Origin: Curtobacterium sp. 9128
Lineage (GTDB): Bacteria; Actinomycetota; Actinomycetes; Actinomycetales; Microbacteriaceae
Reading direction: 5' to 3'
DNA: 64,000 bases
NCBI RefSeq assembly: GCF_900086645.1
Contig: NZ_LT576451.1
Span: forward strand, 930,001 to 994,000
Shown here: one piece after another, positions 17,660 through 26,214 of the stretch
Position numbering within the stretch: the stretch's first letter is position 1
Layout: every line of letters starts with the position of its first letter
Notes under the pieces: model-generated
The model's database searches: none
What the model was told of the DNA's origin: nothing
What the model saw: the letters and a program-made list of their open reading frames with translations, nothing else
Made by a program: the position numbers and the translations under genes

Positions 17660-19546
17660 ATGACAGAACGCATCCACACACCGCCGCGAGCAGCCCGCCG
17701 GGTGCTCGCCGTCGCCGTGTCGCTGGCCGCCCTCGCGGTCCTGGCGATCCCCGCGCTGCAGACCCCGTCGGCATCCGCCGCCGACCTCACGTTCCCCTAC
17801 GACAACGCGTTCGACACCGGCCAGGGTGGTGTCCTGAGCGGCGATGCGCGGATCGTCGATGGGCGACTCCGCCTGACGGACGACTCCCGCGGACAGGCCG
17901 GCTCGTGGTCGACCGCCGACACGTTCCCCTCGACGCTCGGGCTCGACATCGAGTTCGAGTACGCGATGTACTCGGACGACCCGCGCGCCGGTGCGGACGG
18001 CCTGCTCGTGTACCTCGCCGACGGTGCGGCCGAGCCGGGCATCGGCGGGACCGGGGCAGCGCTCGGGTACGCCTGCCGTCCCGAGAGCACGCAGGGCCAG
18101 GGGCCGTGCGACACCGCGGGCATCCCGGGTGGGTTCGCGGCGATCGCGCTCGACCGCTACGGCAACTTCTCGCTGCCGATCAACGACAGTGGTCCGGGGG
18201 TCACACCGGACGCCGTCGTGGTCCGCGGCTCCGGTGACGGGACGGACGGCTACCGGTTCGTCGCCAACGCCGTCGCGCCCGGCCGGGTCGAGACCGACGG
18301 TCCGACGACGCGCACCGTCCGGGTGCAGCTGCTGCCGGGCGACGACGGCGAGCTCGCTGTCAGCGTGCAGCTCGAAGCCGGCGGGGGCATGCGGACGGTC
18401 CTCGACGGCGTCCCGCTGCACGGCGCAGGCCAGGCGGCGCTCCCACCCACGCTGCGGCTGGGCTTCGCGGGGGCGACCGGTGCCCACGTCAACGTGCACG
18501 AGATCGACTCGCTCAGCGTCCGGCAGCCGGCGGACCTCCGCGTCGAGCACGACCTCCCGCGCGTGGCCGCCGGGGAACACGTCCGGTACTCGGTCACCGC
18601 GTCGAACGTCGGTCGGAACGCATCGGACCCGAGTCCGTTGACGGTGGACGTCCCGGACGCACTGCACGACGTGACGTGGGCGTGTGCGGCATCGGACGGT
18701 GGCGCGTGCTCCGCGGCCGACGGGACCGGCGACGTCGGCGTGGACCTCGCGCTCGACCGCGGAGCCTCGGCGACCGTCACGATCGAAGGCACCCTCGATC
18801 CCGGTGCCACGGGTGAGCTGGTGAGCGTCGCGACGATCGCGCCGGCGCCGCACCTGGCGGACGCGGACGAGACCGACAACACCTCGCGAGCGACCGCGGT
18901 CGTGACCGCGTCGGCGCAGCTCGAGACCGACAAGTCCGTCGAACCCGCGACTGGGGTCCGTCCTGGTGACCACGTCGAGTACCAGGTCGTCGCACGGAAC
19001 CGGGGGCCGGCGACCGCCAGGGACGTCTCCGTCGTCGACGACCTGCCGGCGGCGCTCGTGTTCGTCGATTCCGCGGACGCCTGCGCCGCGGCCGGACAGC
19101 GGGTGACCTGTGGCGACGGGACGGACCTCGCGCCGGGCGAGGAACGGGCCTTCCGGTTCCGGGCGTTGCTCGGCGAGGACTACCGCGGTGACGGCTCGGA
19201 CGTCGTGAACGTGGCGACCGCTGCCTCGCCGACCGACCCCGACGGCGGAGATCCCTCGCCCGGTGTCGCGATCGAGGTGGTGGATCCCGACGCTCCGGGC
19301 GACGCCACGGTGCCGCCGGGGCCGAGCGCTCCCGCCGCGAGCGTGCCGGAGCGCTCGACCGCTCCCGCCGCCGACCGGGGTGGGACCTCGAACCCACGCG
19401 GCGGTGCGCTGGCCTACACCGGCACCGACGACCTCGGGATCGTCGCGGCGATCGGGGGCGTGCTGGTGGCGGCAGGAGCGGGCTGCTGGTGGGTGGCACG
19501 ACGTCGCCTCCGTGCCGACCGCCACGAGGACCCCGCGGGCGACTGA
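17660..19546 (+). CDS. LAXTG cell-wall-anchored surface protein, lectin-like plus DUF11
   Basis: A 628-residue surface protein. It has a Sec signal peptide (cleavage near ASA-A, about residue 41), then about 220 residues resembling an L-type lectin/concanavalin fold (LTFPYDNAF, VYLADGAA, GGFAAIALDRYGNFS), then two DUF11-like beta repeats (DLRVEHDLPRVAAGEHVRYS and QLETDKSVEPATGVRPGDHV). The end has a Pro-rich spacer, LAYTG at 584-588, a membrane helix and an Arg-rich tail, which is a sorting signal for an actinobacterial class E sortase. No sortase is in the window. Binding partner unknown. Confidence 0.85.
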   Translation: MTERIHTPPRAARRVLAVAVSLAALAVLAIPALQTPSASAADLTFPYDNAFDTGQGGVLSGDARIVDGRLRLTDDSRGQAGSWSTADTFPSTLGLDIEFEYAMYSDDPRAGADGLLVYLADGAAEPGIGGTGAALGYACRPESTQGQGPCDTAGIPGGFAAIALDRYGNFSLPINDSGPGVTPDAVVVRGSGDGTDGYRFVANAVAPGRVETDGPTTRTVRVQLLPGDDGELAVSVQLEAGGGMRTVLDGVPLHGAGQAALPPTLRLGFAGATGAHVNVHEIDSLSVRQPADLRVEHDLPRVAAGEHVRYSVTASNVGRNASDPSPLTVDVPDALHDVTWACAASDGGACSAADGTGDVGVDLALDRGASATVTIEGTLDPGATGELVSVATIAPAPHLADADETDNTSRATAVVTASAQLETDKSVEPATGVRPGDHVEYQVVARNRGPATARDVSVVDDLPAALVFVDSADACAAAGQRVTCGDGTDLAPGEERAFRFRALLGEDYRGDGSDVVNVATAASPTDPDGGDPSPGVAIEVVDPDAPGDATVPPGPSAPAASVPERSTAPAADRGGTSNPRGGALAYTGTDDLGIVAAIGGVLVAAGAGCWWVARRRLRADRHEDPAGD

Positions 19547-19678
19547 TCGAGCAACCGAGGGTGCTCCGGCCCGTCGCAGGTCGGAGCATCCTCAGCTCGG
19601 GTGCGGCCCACACGGACGGGGCACATCCCGGTCGGCGGTAGGATCGTTCGAACGATCCACATGCCCGAAAGAGGTCTC

Positions 19679-20320
19679 GTGTCCGACTCCGTCGCCGACG
19701 CACACCAGCGCGCGCGGTACTGGCCGATCCCCATCCTCCGGGCCGTCCCCGCTGCGATCGTCGCCATCGTCATCACCTTCTCGTCCAACCACGCGGCCGG
19801 CTACGGCCTGCTGCTGTTCGGCGCCTTCGCGGTCGTCGAGGGAGTCGTTCTCGGCGTCGGCAGCCTCACACGACTCCGCGAGGACGGTCGGTCGCGGCGC
19901 ACCGCCGTCGCCCAAGCCGTCGTCACGGTCCTCGCGGGCGTCGCCGGGATCGCGTGCAACGGCCTCGGGCTGCCGGCCTTCATCACGATCGTCGTGGCGT
20001 TCGCCGTCCTGACCGGCGCGCTCGAGCTCACCCAGGGCATCCGCGCTCGCCGCAACTCGCCCTTCGCCAGGGACTGGATGACGATCGGCGGGCTGACCCT
20101 GCTGCTGGCGATCGGGTTCCTCGTGACCCCGCCGGACTACTCGCAGCAGCTCGGCGGCATCGAGCAGGTCAGCGGCGTCCTCGACGCGTCGATCGTCCTC
20201 GTCGGCCTGCTCGGCGCGTACCTCGCCATCACGGCGGTCTTCCACGTGATCGCCGGCCTCTCGCACAAGTGGGGGACGACTGCACCAGCGGCGTCCCCGA
20301 ACGGAGCTCCACACGCATGA
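19679..20320 (+). CDS. Integral membrane protein, possibly DUF308/HdeD-like
   Basis: A 213-residue membrane protein with about six hydrophobic segments in pairs, for example PAAIVAIVITFSS, GYGLLLFGAFAVVEGVVLGV and LPAFITIVVAFAVLTGALEL. The ELTQGIRAR motif after the fourth segment recalls HdeD/DUF308 proteins, but I am not certain. The GTG at 19679 is chosen because an AAAGAGG ribosome site sits before it; an ATG at 19661 is possible. The stop overlaps the next small membrane-protein gene by 3-4 nt, so the two form an operon. Confidence 0.75.
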   Translation: MSDSVADAHQRARYWPIPILRAVPAAIVAIVITFSSNHAAGYGLLLFGAFAVVEGVVLGVGSLTRLREDGRSRRTAVAQAVVTVLAGVAGIACNGLGLPAFITIVVAFAVLTGALELTQGIRARRNSPFARDWMTIGGLTLLLAIGFLVTPPDYSQQLGGIEQVSGVLDASIVLVGLLGAYLAITAVFHVIAGLSHKWGTTAPAASPNGAPHA

Positions 20321-20580
20321 CCACCCCCAGCCGTCGTGACCGCCTGCGCCCGGTCGAGCTCCTCGGGATCTCCGCGATCATCGCGGTGTTCACCGGGCTC
20401 GTCGTGCTCATCTCGACGAGGGAGGTCACGCTCGCGCTGATCTTCCTCGGCATCGCGTTCATCGTGGTCGTGGTGGTCCTCGCGATGCTCCAGCTCGCGT
20501 CGACGAGCGACCAGGACGACAACGACATGCTCGGCGGGCACAAGACCCCGGGCGAAGGAGACGGCGACGGCTTCCACTGA
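20317..20580 (+). CDS. Small two-helix membrane protein
   Basis: An 87-residue protein with two predicted membrane helices (about 18-35 and 40-60) and an acidic, Gly-rich cytoplasmic tail ending GEGDGDGFH. The ATG overlaps the stop of the preceding membrane-protein gene (ATGA). No named family was recognised. Its tight coupling suggests the two membrane proteins act together. Confidence 0.7.
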   Translation: MTTPSRRDRLRPVELLGISAIIAVFTGLVVLISTREVTLALIFLGIAFIVVVVVLAMLQLASTSDQDDNDMLGGHKTPGEGDGDGFH

Positions 20581-20659
20581 GGTCCGACGACCCGAGCAGG
20601 GTGCTCCTGACCTGCCCGGCCGGTACCGCCACCGGTACCTGATCCTCGCGGTCTGCTGC

Positions 20660-22024
20660 ATGAGCCTGTTCATCGTCTCGATGGACGCCACCGTGGTGAA
20701 CGTCGCGCTGCCGTCGATCGGCCGCGAGCTCCACAGCACGATCTCCGGACTGCAGTGGACGATCGACGCCTACACGCTCGTGCTCGCGAGCCTGCTCATG
20801 CTGTCCGGCTCGACCGCTGACCGGATCGGGCGGCGCCGGACCTTCCAGATCGGGCTCGCGCTCTTCAGCGTCGGGTCGCTGCTCTGCTCGCTCGCACCCA
20901 CGGTCGGATGGCTCGTGGTGTTCCGCATGGTCCAGGCGGTCGGCGGATCGATGATGAACCCGGTGGCGATGTCGATCATCACGGCCACGTTCGACGACGC
21001 CAAGGAGCGTGCGCGGGCAGTCGGTGTGTGGGGTGCCGTCGTCGGGGTCTCGATGGGCGTCGGGCCGCTCGTCGGCGGAGCACTCACGGACACGGTCGGG
21101 TGGCGGGCGATCTTCTGGATCAACGTGCCGATCGGCATCGCCGCGATCGTCCTGACGTTCCTGTTCGTCCCGGAGTCCCGCGCCCCGCGTCCGCGTCGAC
21201 TCGACCCGCTCGGGCAGGGGCTCGTCATCGTGCTCCTGGCGACGCTGGTGGGCGGACTCATCGAGGGCCCGCGGCTGGGGTGGACCTCGCCGGCGGCCCT
21301 CGGGCTCTTCGTCGTCGCGGCTGCAGCCCTGGTCGCACTCGTCGGGGTCGAACGGCGCACCGCCGAGCCCCTCATCGACGTCCGGTTCTTCCGGAGCATC
21401 CCGTTCTCGTCCGCGGTGCTGACCGCGATCGCCGCGTTCGGTGCGAACGGCGCGTTTCTCTTCCTGAACGCGCTCTACCTGCAGGAGGTCAGGGGCATGT
21501 CCCCGTTCGAGGCCGGACTGTGGACGCTGCCGGCGGCTGTCGGGACGATGCTCGCCTCGCCCCTGTCCGGCCGACTCGTGGGTTCGGTGGGCACCCGTGT
21601 CCCGCTCGTGCTCGCCGGGATCGGCATCGGTGGCGCCGGTGTGGTGCTCACGACGATCGACGCGCACACCCCGATGTGGGTTCTCGTCTCCGCGTTCGTG
21701 CTCTTCGGACTCGGGTTCGGCATGGTGAACGCCCCGATCACGAACACCGCGGTCTCGGGCATGCCACGGGCGCAGTCGGGTTCCGCGGCCGCCGTCGCCT
21801 CGACGAGCCGCCAGACCGGGGTGTCGCTCGGAGTCGCCCTCGCGGGGACCGTCACCGGCGCGAGTGCGGTCGCCAGCGTCGGTGCAGGGTTCGCGGTCGC
21901 CACGCACGCGATGTGGTGGATCGTCGTCGGCATCGGAGCGGGCATCGTCGTCGTCGGGTTCGTGTCGTCATCGGCTGCGGCTCGGCGGTCGGTGTCGGGC
22001 ATCGCCCACCTGCTCGAGGGCTGA
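20660..22024 (+). CDS. DHA2-family drug:proton antiporter (EmrB/QacA type)
   Basis: A 14-helix MFS exporter, at least 454 residues. Family motifs are SMDATVVNVALPSIG in helix 1, the A-motif region GSTADRIGRRRTFQIG, and motif C (GVSMGVGPLVGGAL). These proteins expel toxic compounds with proton influx. The start is uncertain. The ATG at 20660 would cut helix 1 in half; the in-frame codons upstream encode RYRHRYLILAVCC, which reads as the natural start of the helix, but I find no ATG or GTG for it and only CTG codons at 20612 and 20639. There is no clear ribosome site at 20660. Confidence 0.88.
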   Translation: MSLFIVSMDATVVNVALPSIGRELHSTISGLQWTIDAYTLVLASLLMLSGSTADRIGRRRTFQIGLALFSVGSLLCSLAPTVGWLVVFRMVQAVGGSMMNPVAMSIITATFDDAKERARAVGVWGAVVGVSMGVGPLVGGALTDTVGWRAIFWINVPIGIAAIVLTFLFVPESRAPRPRRLDPLGQGLVIVLLATLVGGLIEGPRLGWTSPAALGLFVVAAAALVALVGVERRTAEPLIDVRFFRSIPFSSAVLTAIAAFGANGAFLFLNALYLQEVRGMSPFEAGLWTLPAAVGTMLASPLSGRLVGSVGTRVPLVLAGIGIGGAGVVLTTIDAHTPMWVLVSAFVLFGLGFGMVNAPITNTAVSGMPRAQSGSAAAVASTSRQTGVSLGVALAGTVTGASAVASVGAGFAVATHAMWWIVVGIGAGIVVVGFVSSSAAARRSVSGIAHLLEG

Positions 22025-22030
22025 GCCGCA

Positions 22031-22912
22031 TCACCGCCGCGCGGCGACGATGTCCTGCGCGAGCGCCAGCACCGCTCGGTTCGGTTCTGGTGCCGTCCGC
22101 ATCGCCAGACCCACCCGGAGCGGTTCGACCGGGTCCTCGAGGTCGAGGACCACGCCGTCGTGCGGGACCCCGGAGTCCGGCACCACGCCGACCCCGAGTC
22201 CAGCGGCCGCGAACCGGATGACCGCGGGCATGTCGTTCATCTCCGCGACGATGCGCCGCCGGATGCCGAGTCGGTCGAGCGCCTGGTCGAGGATGATCCG
22301 GTTGCCGAACCCGTGCGCCGTGTCGATGAACGACTCGTCGGCGAGTTCTGTCAGCGACACCGAGGTGCGTCCGCTCCGTGCGAGCGGGTGGTCCGCGGCG
22401 ACGAACACCCGGAACTGCATCTCGCGGAGGGGCTCGACGACGACGCCGGCGGGCACCGACGGCAGGCCGCAGTAGGCCAGGTCGAGCCGTCCAGCCACCA
22501 GGTCCTGCACGAGCCCGGTGGTCCCGGACGGGGACGTCATGAGCTCCACGGCGACGAGCGGGTGGCGCTGCCGGAACGTGCGGAGCACCCCGGTCAGGTC
22601 GACGATGTCCATGCTCGTGAAGATCCCGAGCCGGACCCGCCCGCGGAGTTCGGCGTCCGACGCGGTGGCGAGGTCGCGCATCCGGTCGAGCGAGTCGAGC
22701 ACGGCCCTGGCGTGCGGGAGGAGGTCCTCGCCGGCCGTGGTGAGCACGAGCTGCCGGCCGGTGCGCTCGAACAACCGGACACCGAACGAGCGCTCGAGGC
22801 TCGCGATCCCCGCCGAGACGGTCGACTGCGCTGCCCAGAGCCGTTCCGCAGCGCGGGTGACGCTGCCCTCGGCGGCGACGGTGACGAACTGTTCGAGCAG
22901 TCGGGTCTCCAT
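22031..22912 (-). CDS. LysR-family transcriptional regulator
   Basis: A 293-residue LysR regulator. The N-terminal helix-turn-helix (FVTVAAEGSVTRAAERLWAAQSTVS..., with LERSFGVRLFERTGRQ) is standard, and the rest is a two-lobe effector domain (RVRLGIFTSMDIVDL, DLAYCGLPSVP, GLGVGVVPDSG). The ATG at 22912 gives the normal N-terminus; 22924 is the alternative. It is divergent from the MFS gene at 22995, and a 17-bp palindrome lies in between, so it probably controls that exporter and itself. Confidence 0.92.
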   Translation of the reverse strand: METRLLEQFVTVAAEGSVTRAAERLWAAQSTVSAGIASLERSFGVRLFERTGRQLVLTTAGEDLLPHARAVLDSLDRMRDLATASDAELRGRVRLGIFTSMDIVDLTGVLRTFRQRHPLVAVELMTSPSGTTGLVQDLVAGRLDLAYCGLPSVPAGVVVEPLREMQFRVFVAADHPLARSGRTSVSLTELADESFIDTAHGFGNRIILDQALDRLGIRRRIVAEMNDMPAVIRFAAAGLGVGVVPDSGVPHDGVVLDLEDPVEPLRVGLAMRTAPEPNRAVLALAQDIVAARR

Positions 22913-22921
22913 GCACCCCAT

Positions 22922-22938
22922 CATCGATCAGATCGATG
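22922..22938. promoter_or_regulatory. 17-bp palindrome in the LysR-MFS divergent region
   Basis: CATCGATC-A-GATCGATG is a perfect inverted repeat 10 nt upstream of the LysR start and 57 nt upstream of the MFS start. Placement between a LysR gene and its divergent neighbour makes it the best operator candidate. A second short repeat (CATC...GATG) follows within 40 nt. Binding is inferred. Confidence 0.6.
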
Positions 22939-22994
22939 GAAACCATCAAGATGATCCGTTTGACCCGATGATGCTGTGGCGGGAGCATCGGAGC

Positions 22995-24254
22995 ATGACA
23001 ACCGTCCTCGAAGAACCCTCCACCGGATCCGTCACCGCCCCTCCGGTGCCGCGCGGTCGGCGCGCGCACAGCCGTCGCCGTCACGGTGCGGGGTTCTGGG
23101 CCGTGGCGTTCGCGTTCCTCGCGGTGATGGCATTCGCGACGGTCCCGGCGCCGCTGTACGTGATCTACCAGGCGCGCGACGGCTTCCCCACGTTCACCAC
23201 GACGATCATCTTCGCCGCGTACGGCCTCGGCGTCGTCGGGTCGCTGTACTCCGCGGGGCACCTGAGCGACGTCCTCGGGCGGAAGCCGCTCATCCTCGTG
23301 TCGATCGCCCTCGAGCTCGTCGCGGCGGTGCTGTTCCTCGTCTGGAACGACGTCAGCGGACTGATCGTCGCGCGGCTCGTCACGGGCTTCGGCGTCGGGA
23401 CGCTGACGGCGACGGCGACGGCGCACCTCGGGGAACTCCGGGTCCGCGCCACCGGCCGCGAGGCGTCCGCGAAGGGTGCCAGCGTCGCGGCCGGTGTCGT
23501 GAACCTCGGCGGTCTCTCCCTCGGCGCCCTCGTCGGCGGAGCGCTGGCGGAGTTCGTCGGACAGCCGCTGATGACGCCGTACGTCGTGTTCGTCGTCGCG
23601 CTCGTCGTCGCCTTCGTGGCGGTCCTCGCCGCCCCGGAGACCGTCGGCCGTCCCGAGGAGCGTGTGCCCTACCGACCGCAGCGCGTGCAGGCCCCTGCTG
23701 GCAAGGGCGGCGCGTTCTGGACCGCGGGCATCGCGGCGTTCGCGGCCTTCGGGGTGCAGGGGCTCTTCACGTCGGTCGCGCCGTCGTTCCTCGGTTCGAC
23801 GTTCCACGTGACCGACCGTCTGGCCGCAGGAGCCACGACCTTCGGGGTGTTCGCCGCGAGTTCCGTCTCCCAGCTCGTGTTCGCCCGGCTCTCGCAGCGC
23901 GCCCAGATCCGGCTCGGCGTCGTCCTCCTCGTCGGCGGGCTCGTCGTGCTCGGTGTCGCGGCGGTCCTGCTGCAGGTCACCGGGTTCATCGGCGGGGGCG
24001 TCGTCGCCGGCGCGGGGGTGGGGCTGCTCTTCCGGGCGGCGATCGCGAGCGCGGGTGCCCTGGTCGGCCCCGAGCAACGCGGCGGGGTGCTCGCGGCGAC
24101 GTTCCTCGTCGCGTACGCCGGGCTGACGGTGCCCGTCGTGGCGGTCGGCGCGGCGCTCCTCGTGCTCCCGACGCTCCCCGTGCTCCTCGGGTACGTCGTG
24201 CTCGTCGCCGCGCTCGCCGCCGTCGCCGGGACGCGACTGGCCGCGCGCGCCTGA
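22995..24254 (+). CDS. Major facilitator superfamily exporter
   Basis: A 419-residue, 12-helix MFS protein. Helix 1 is WAVAFAFLAVMAFATVPAPL, the A-motif is SAGHLSDVLGRKPLILV, and motif B is ARLVTGFGVGTLTAT. The first 30 residues are Arg- and Pro-rich and cytosolic. Most similar actinobacterial proteins are annotated as drug or metabolite exporters; the substrate is unknown. It is divergent from a LysR regulator, with a palindrome between, and is followed by a hairpin terminator of the GAGGCTCG family. Confidence 0.9.
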   Translation: MTTVLEEPSTGSVTAPPVPRGRRAHSRRRHGAGFWAVAFAFLAVMAFATVPAPLYVIYQARDGFPTFTTTIIFAAYGLGVVGSLYSAGHLSDVLGRKPLILVSIALELVAAVLFLVWNDVSGLIVARLVTGFGVGTLTATATAHLGELRVRATGREASAKGASVAAGVVNLGGLSLGALVGGALAEFVGQPLMTPYVVFVVALVVAFVAVLAAPETVGRPEERVPYRPQRVQAPAGKGGAFWTAGIAAFAAFGVQGLFTSVAPSFLGSTFHVTDRLAAGATTFGVFAASSVSQLVFARLSQRAQIRLGVVLLVGGLVVLGVAAVLLQVTGFIGGGVVAGAGVGLLFRAAIASAGALVGPEQRGGVLAATFLVAYAGLTVPVVAVGAALLVLPTLPVLLGYVVLVAALAAVAGTRLAARA

Positions 24255-24261
24255 CGCACCC

Positions 24262-24310
24262 CGAGCCTCCCGTCCGGAACCCTGGTCGGCGCCACCGGAC
24301 GGGAGGCTCG
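24262..24310. terminator. Hairpin of the GACGGGAGGCTCG family
   Basis: Arms 24262-24277 and 24295-24310 are perfect 16-bp complements with a 17-nt loop. Both arms contain the 13-mer. It begins 7 nt after the MFS stop and ends 25 nt before the next start. Confidence 0.87.
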
Positions 24311-24334
24311 CCCCACCTCCGGCATACTGGCCGC

Positions 24335-24928
24335 ATGCCGTCGAGACGCAACCGTTCCGTCGTCACCGGTGTCGCCGCGGTCGTGGCCGCCGGTCTCGTG
24401 GTCGGCGGGCTCTTCCTCACGGCGCAGCAGGGTGCGGACGACCCGGTGCTCTCCGGGCCGACGACCGCGCCGACCGCCGTCGCGACGAGTGACGGCACCG
24501 TCGTCATCGACCGGACCGGTCCGGACCTGCCGGGTGGCTCCGTGCTCGCGTCCTGCGATCGGGACTCCCGCGCGACCGTCGCTCGCTACGACACGGCCGC
24601 GCTCGGCGACGTCGTGCTGCAGTGCGGGAACTCGAGTCAGGGGTACGAGCACATCCGCGTGCGGCACACCGCTGACTGGGAGGACGTCCTCGCGGGCCAC
24701 GGCGACCGTGACTGGGACGACGCGATGCTCACCGCGGTGCAGACGGCGCTCACCAGCCCGCGGGACGGGTTCCCGATCGACGCCGGCGACGGCAAGGTCT
24801 GCTACGCCGCTGCCGTCCGGTTCGACGACGGGACCGCGCCGAGTCCCGACGGCTTCGTGAAGGTCATCGTCTCCGCGACGACCGATCGCGTGATCACCGC
24901 GTACCCCACGAACGACGACGACTGCTGA
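24335..24928 (+). CDS. Exported Cys-containing protein, possible BECR-type RNase domain
   Basis: A 197-residue protein with an N-terminal hydrophobic segment (about 9-29), serving as signal or anchor, then a Thr/Pro/Ala linker. The C-terminal 110 residues contain four Cys (ASCDRD, LQCGNS, KVCYAA and the last residue), a HIRVRH pair followed by an acidic-aromatic helix, and a final VITAYPT strand. An N-terminal His helix and a terminal T-A-Y-P strand recall the CdiA-type RNase A and EndoU-like (BECR) toxin folds. The resemblance is by eye only. No immunity gene is adjacent. CATACT lies 6 nt before the ATG. Confidence 0.7.
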   Translation: MPSRRNRSVVTGVAAVVAAGLVVGGLFLTAQQGADDPVLSGPTTAPTAVATSDGTVVIDRTGPDLPGGSVLASCDRDSRATVARYDTAALGDVVLQCGNSSQGYEHIRVRHTADWEDVLAGHGDRDWDDAMLTAVQTALTSPRDGFPIDAGDGKVCYAAAVRFDDGTAPSPDGFVKVIVSATTDRVITAYPTNDDDC

Positions 24929-25252
24929 CGGGTCGCGCCGCCCGTCGCGCGTCCCGCCCCGCCCGCCCGCGCCTGCCCCGCGTGGTGCGCCCGCCCTTCC
25001 CGCGCGCGCCTGCCCCGTCCCGCCCGTTCGCGCCTGCCTCGTCCCGACTCCGAACGACAGCGTCGTTGTCGTACGACAGCGCGCGTGTCGCCCGTTGCAC
25101 GCGCGGGCAGTTGCGCACGCGTGGGAGCGACAGCGTCGTTGTCGTACGACAGCGACTGTGTCGTTCCGAGTCGGCAACGGCGTCACAGCCCCGCGAGGAC
25201 CTGCCCTGCCCCGCCCCGCCCCGCCAGCCAGACCGCTCCGGCCGTACCCGCC
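24929..25252. repeat. 324-nt gene-free stretch with two copies of the TGTCGTACGACA element
   Basis: No gene is seen here. The first 110 nt are a C/G-rich low-complexity tract of short CGCCC-like units. Positions 25045-25104 (minus) and 25111-25174 (plus) are two copies, head to head, of a roughly 60-nt element whose centre is TGTCGTACGACA and whose end is TGTCGTTCCGAGTCGG. Two more copies lie at 58033-58167. The stretch separates the convergent ends of the exported-protein and CDF transporter genes. Confidence 0.85.
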
Positions 25253-26167
25253 CTACGCGTGCACGTCGTGCTCGTGCCGACGGTGCGACGCGGGCTCGAG
25301 CTGGAACGTGGAGTGCTCGACCGGCACGTCGAAGTGCTCCGCCACGCACTGCTGCAACTCGTCGAGGATCGCCGGGGCGTGCGCCGTCGTGAAGCAGTGG
25401 TCGTCCACCACCACGTGCGCCGTCAGGTTCGGCACCCCGGTCGCGACGAGCGTCGCGTGCAGGTCGTGCACCGCGATCACGTGGTCGAGCTCCAGGATGT
25501 GGCCGCGCACGTCCTCCAGGTCGAGCCCCGGCGGCGTGGCCTCGAGCAGCACGTTCGCGGTCTCCCGCAGCAACCGGATCGCCCGCGGCAGGATCAGCCC
25601 ACCGATGACGAGCGCAGCGACCGAGTCCGCTCGCTCCCACCCCGTCAGCGCCAACACGACGGCCGCGGCGATGACCGCGACGGAGCCGAGCGTGTCGTTG
25701 AGGACCTCGAGCCGCGCAGCCCGCGACGTGAAGTTCTCGCCGGAAGCCCGCAGCAGCACGGCGTAGGCCACCAGGTTCCCGACGAGCCCGATCACCCCGA
25801 ACACGAGCAGCGGCCCGGAGTGGATCTCGGCGGGGACGAACAGTCGCTGGATCGCCGAGATGATCACGTACACGCCGACCGCCAGCAGGATCGCCGCCTG
25901 CGCGGTGGCACCGAGCACCTCGGCCCGCTGGAACCCCCAGGTGCGCTGCGAGGTCGGGGAGCGTCGGGCCAGCCGCGTCGCGACGAGTCCGATCCCGATG
26001 CCGCCGGTGTCGACGACCATGTGTCCGGCGTCGACGAGGAGCGCGAGGGACCCGGTCACGACGGCGCCGACGACCTCGGCCAGCAGGATCGTCGCGGAGA
26101 TGCAGAACGCCACCCACAGGGCGCGTTCGTTCGCACCCCCGTGCGCGTGTCCGTGGTCGTGTCCCAT
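25253..26167 (-). CDS. Cation diffusion facilitator (Zn/Co/Cd efflux)
   Basis: A 304-residue CDF transporter with a short His-rich N-terminus (MGHDHGHAHGG), six membrane helices and a cytosolic C-terminal domain with further His residues. The helix-2 metal site is DAGHMVVD (HxxxD). In helix 5, where many CDFs have HxxxD, this one reads EVLNDTLGS, so the His is replaced by Glu and the Asp is kept. It exchanges cytosolic metal for protons. The ATG at 26167 has TACGAT 7 nt upstream (26175-26180), a leaderless type start. It is divergent from the DUF4166 gene. Confidence 0.93.
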   Translation of the reverse strand: MGHDHGHAHGGANERALWVAFCISATILLAEVVGAVVTGSLALLVDAGHMVVDTGGIGIGLVATRLARRSPTSQRTWGFQRAEVLGATAQAAILLAVGVYVIISAIQRLFVPAEIHSGPLLVFGVIGLVGNLVAYAVLLRASGENFTSRAARLEVLNDTLGSVAVIAAAVVLALTGWERADSVAALVIGGLILPRAIRLLRETANVLLEATPPGLDLEDVRGHILELDHVIAVHDLHATLVATGVPNLTAHVVVDDHCFTTAHAPAILDELQQCVAEHFDVPVEHSTFQLEPASHRRHEHDVHA

Positions 26168-26214
26168 GCACACGATCGTACGGATCCGCAGCGCCGACAT
26201 GCCAGGATCGAGGC

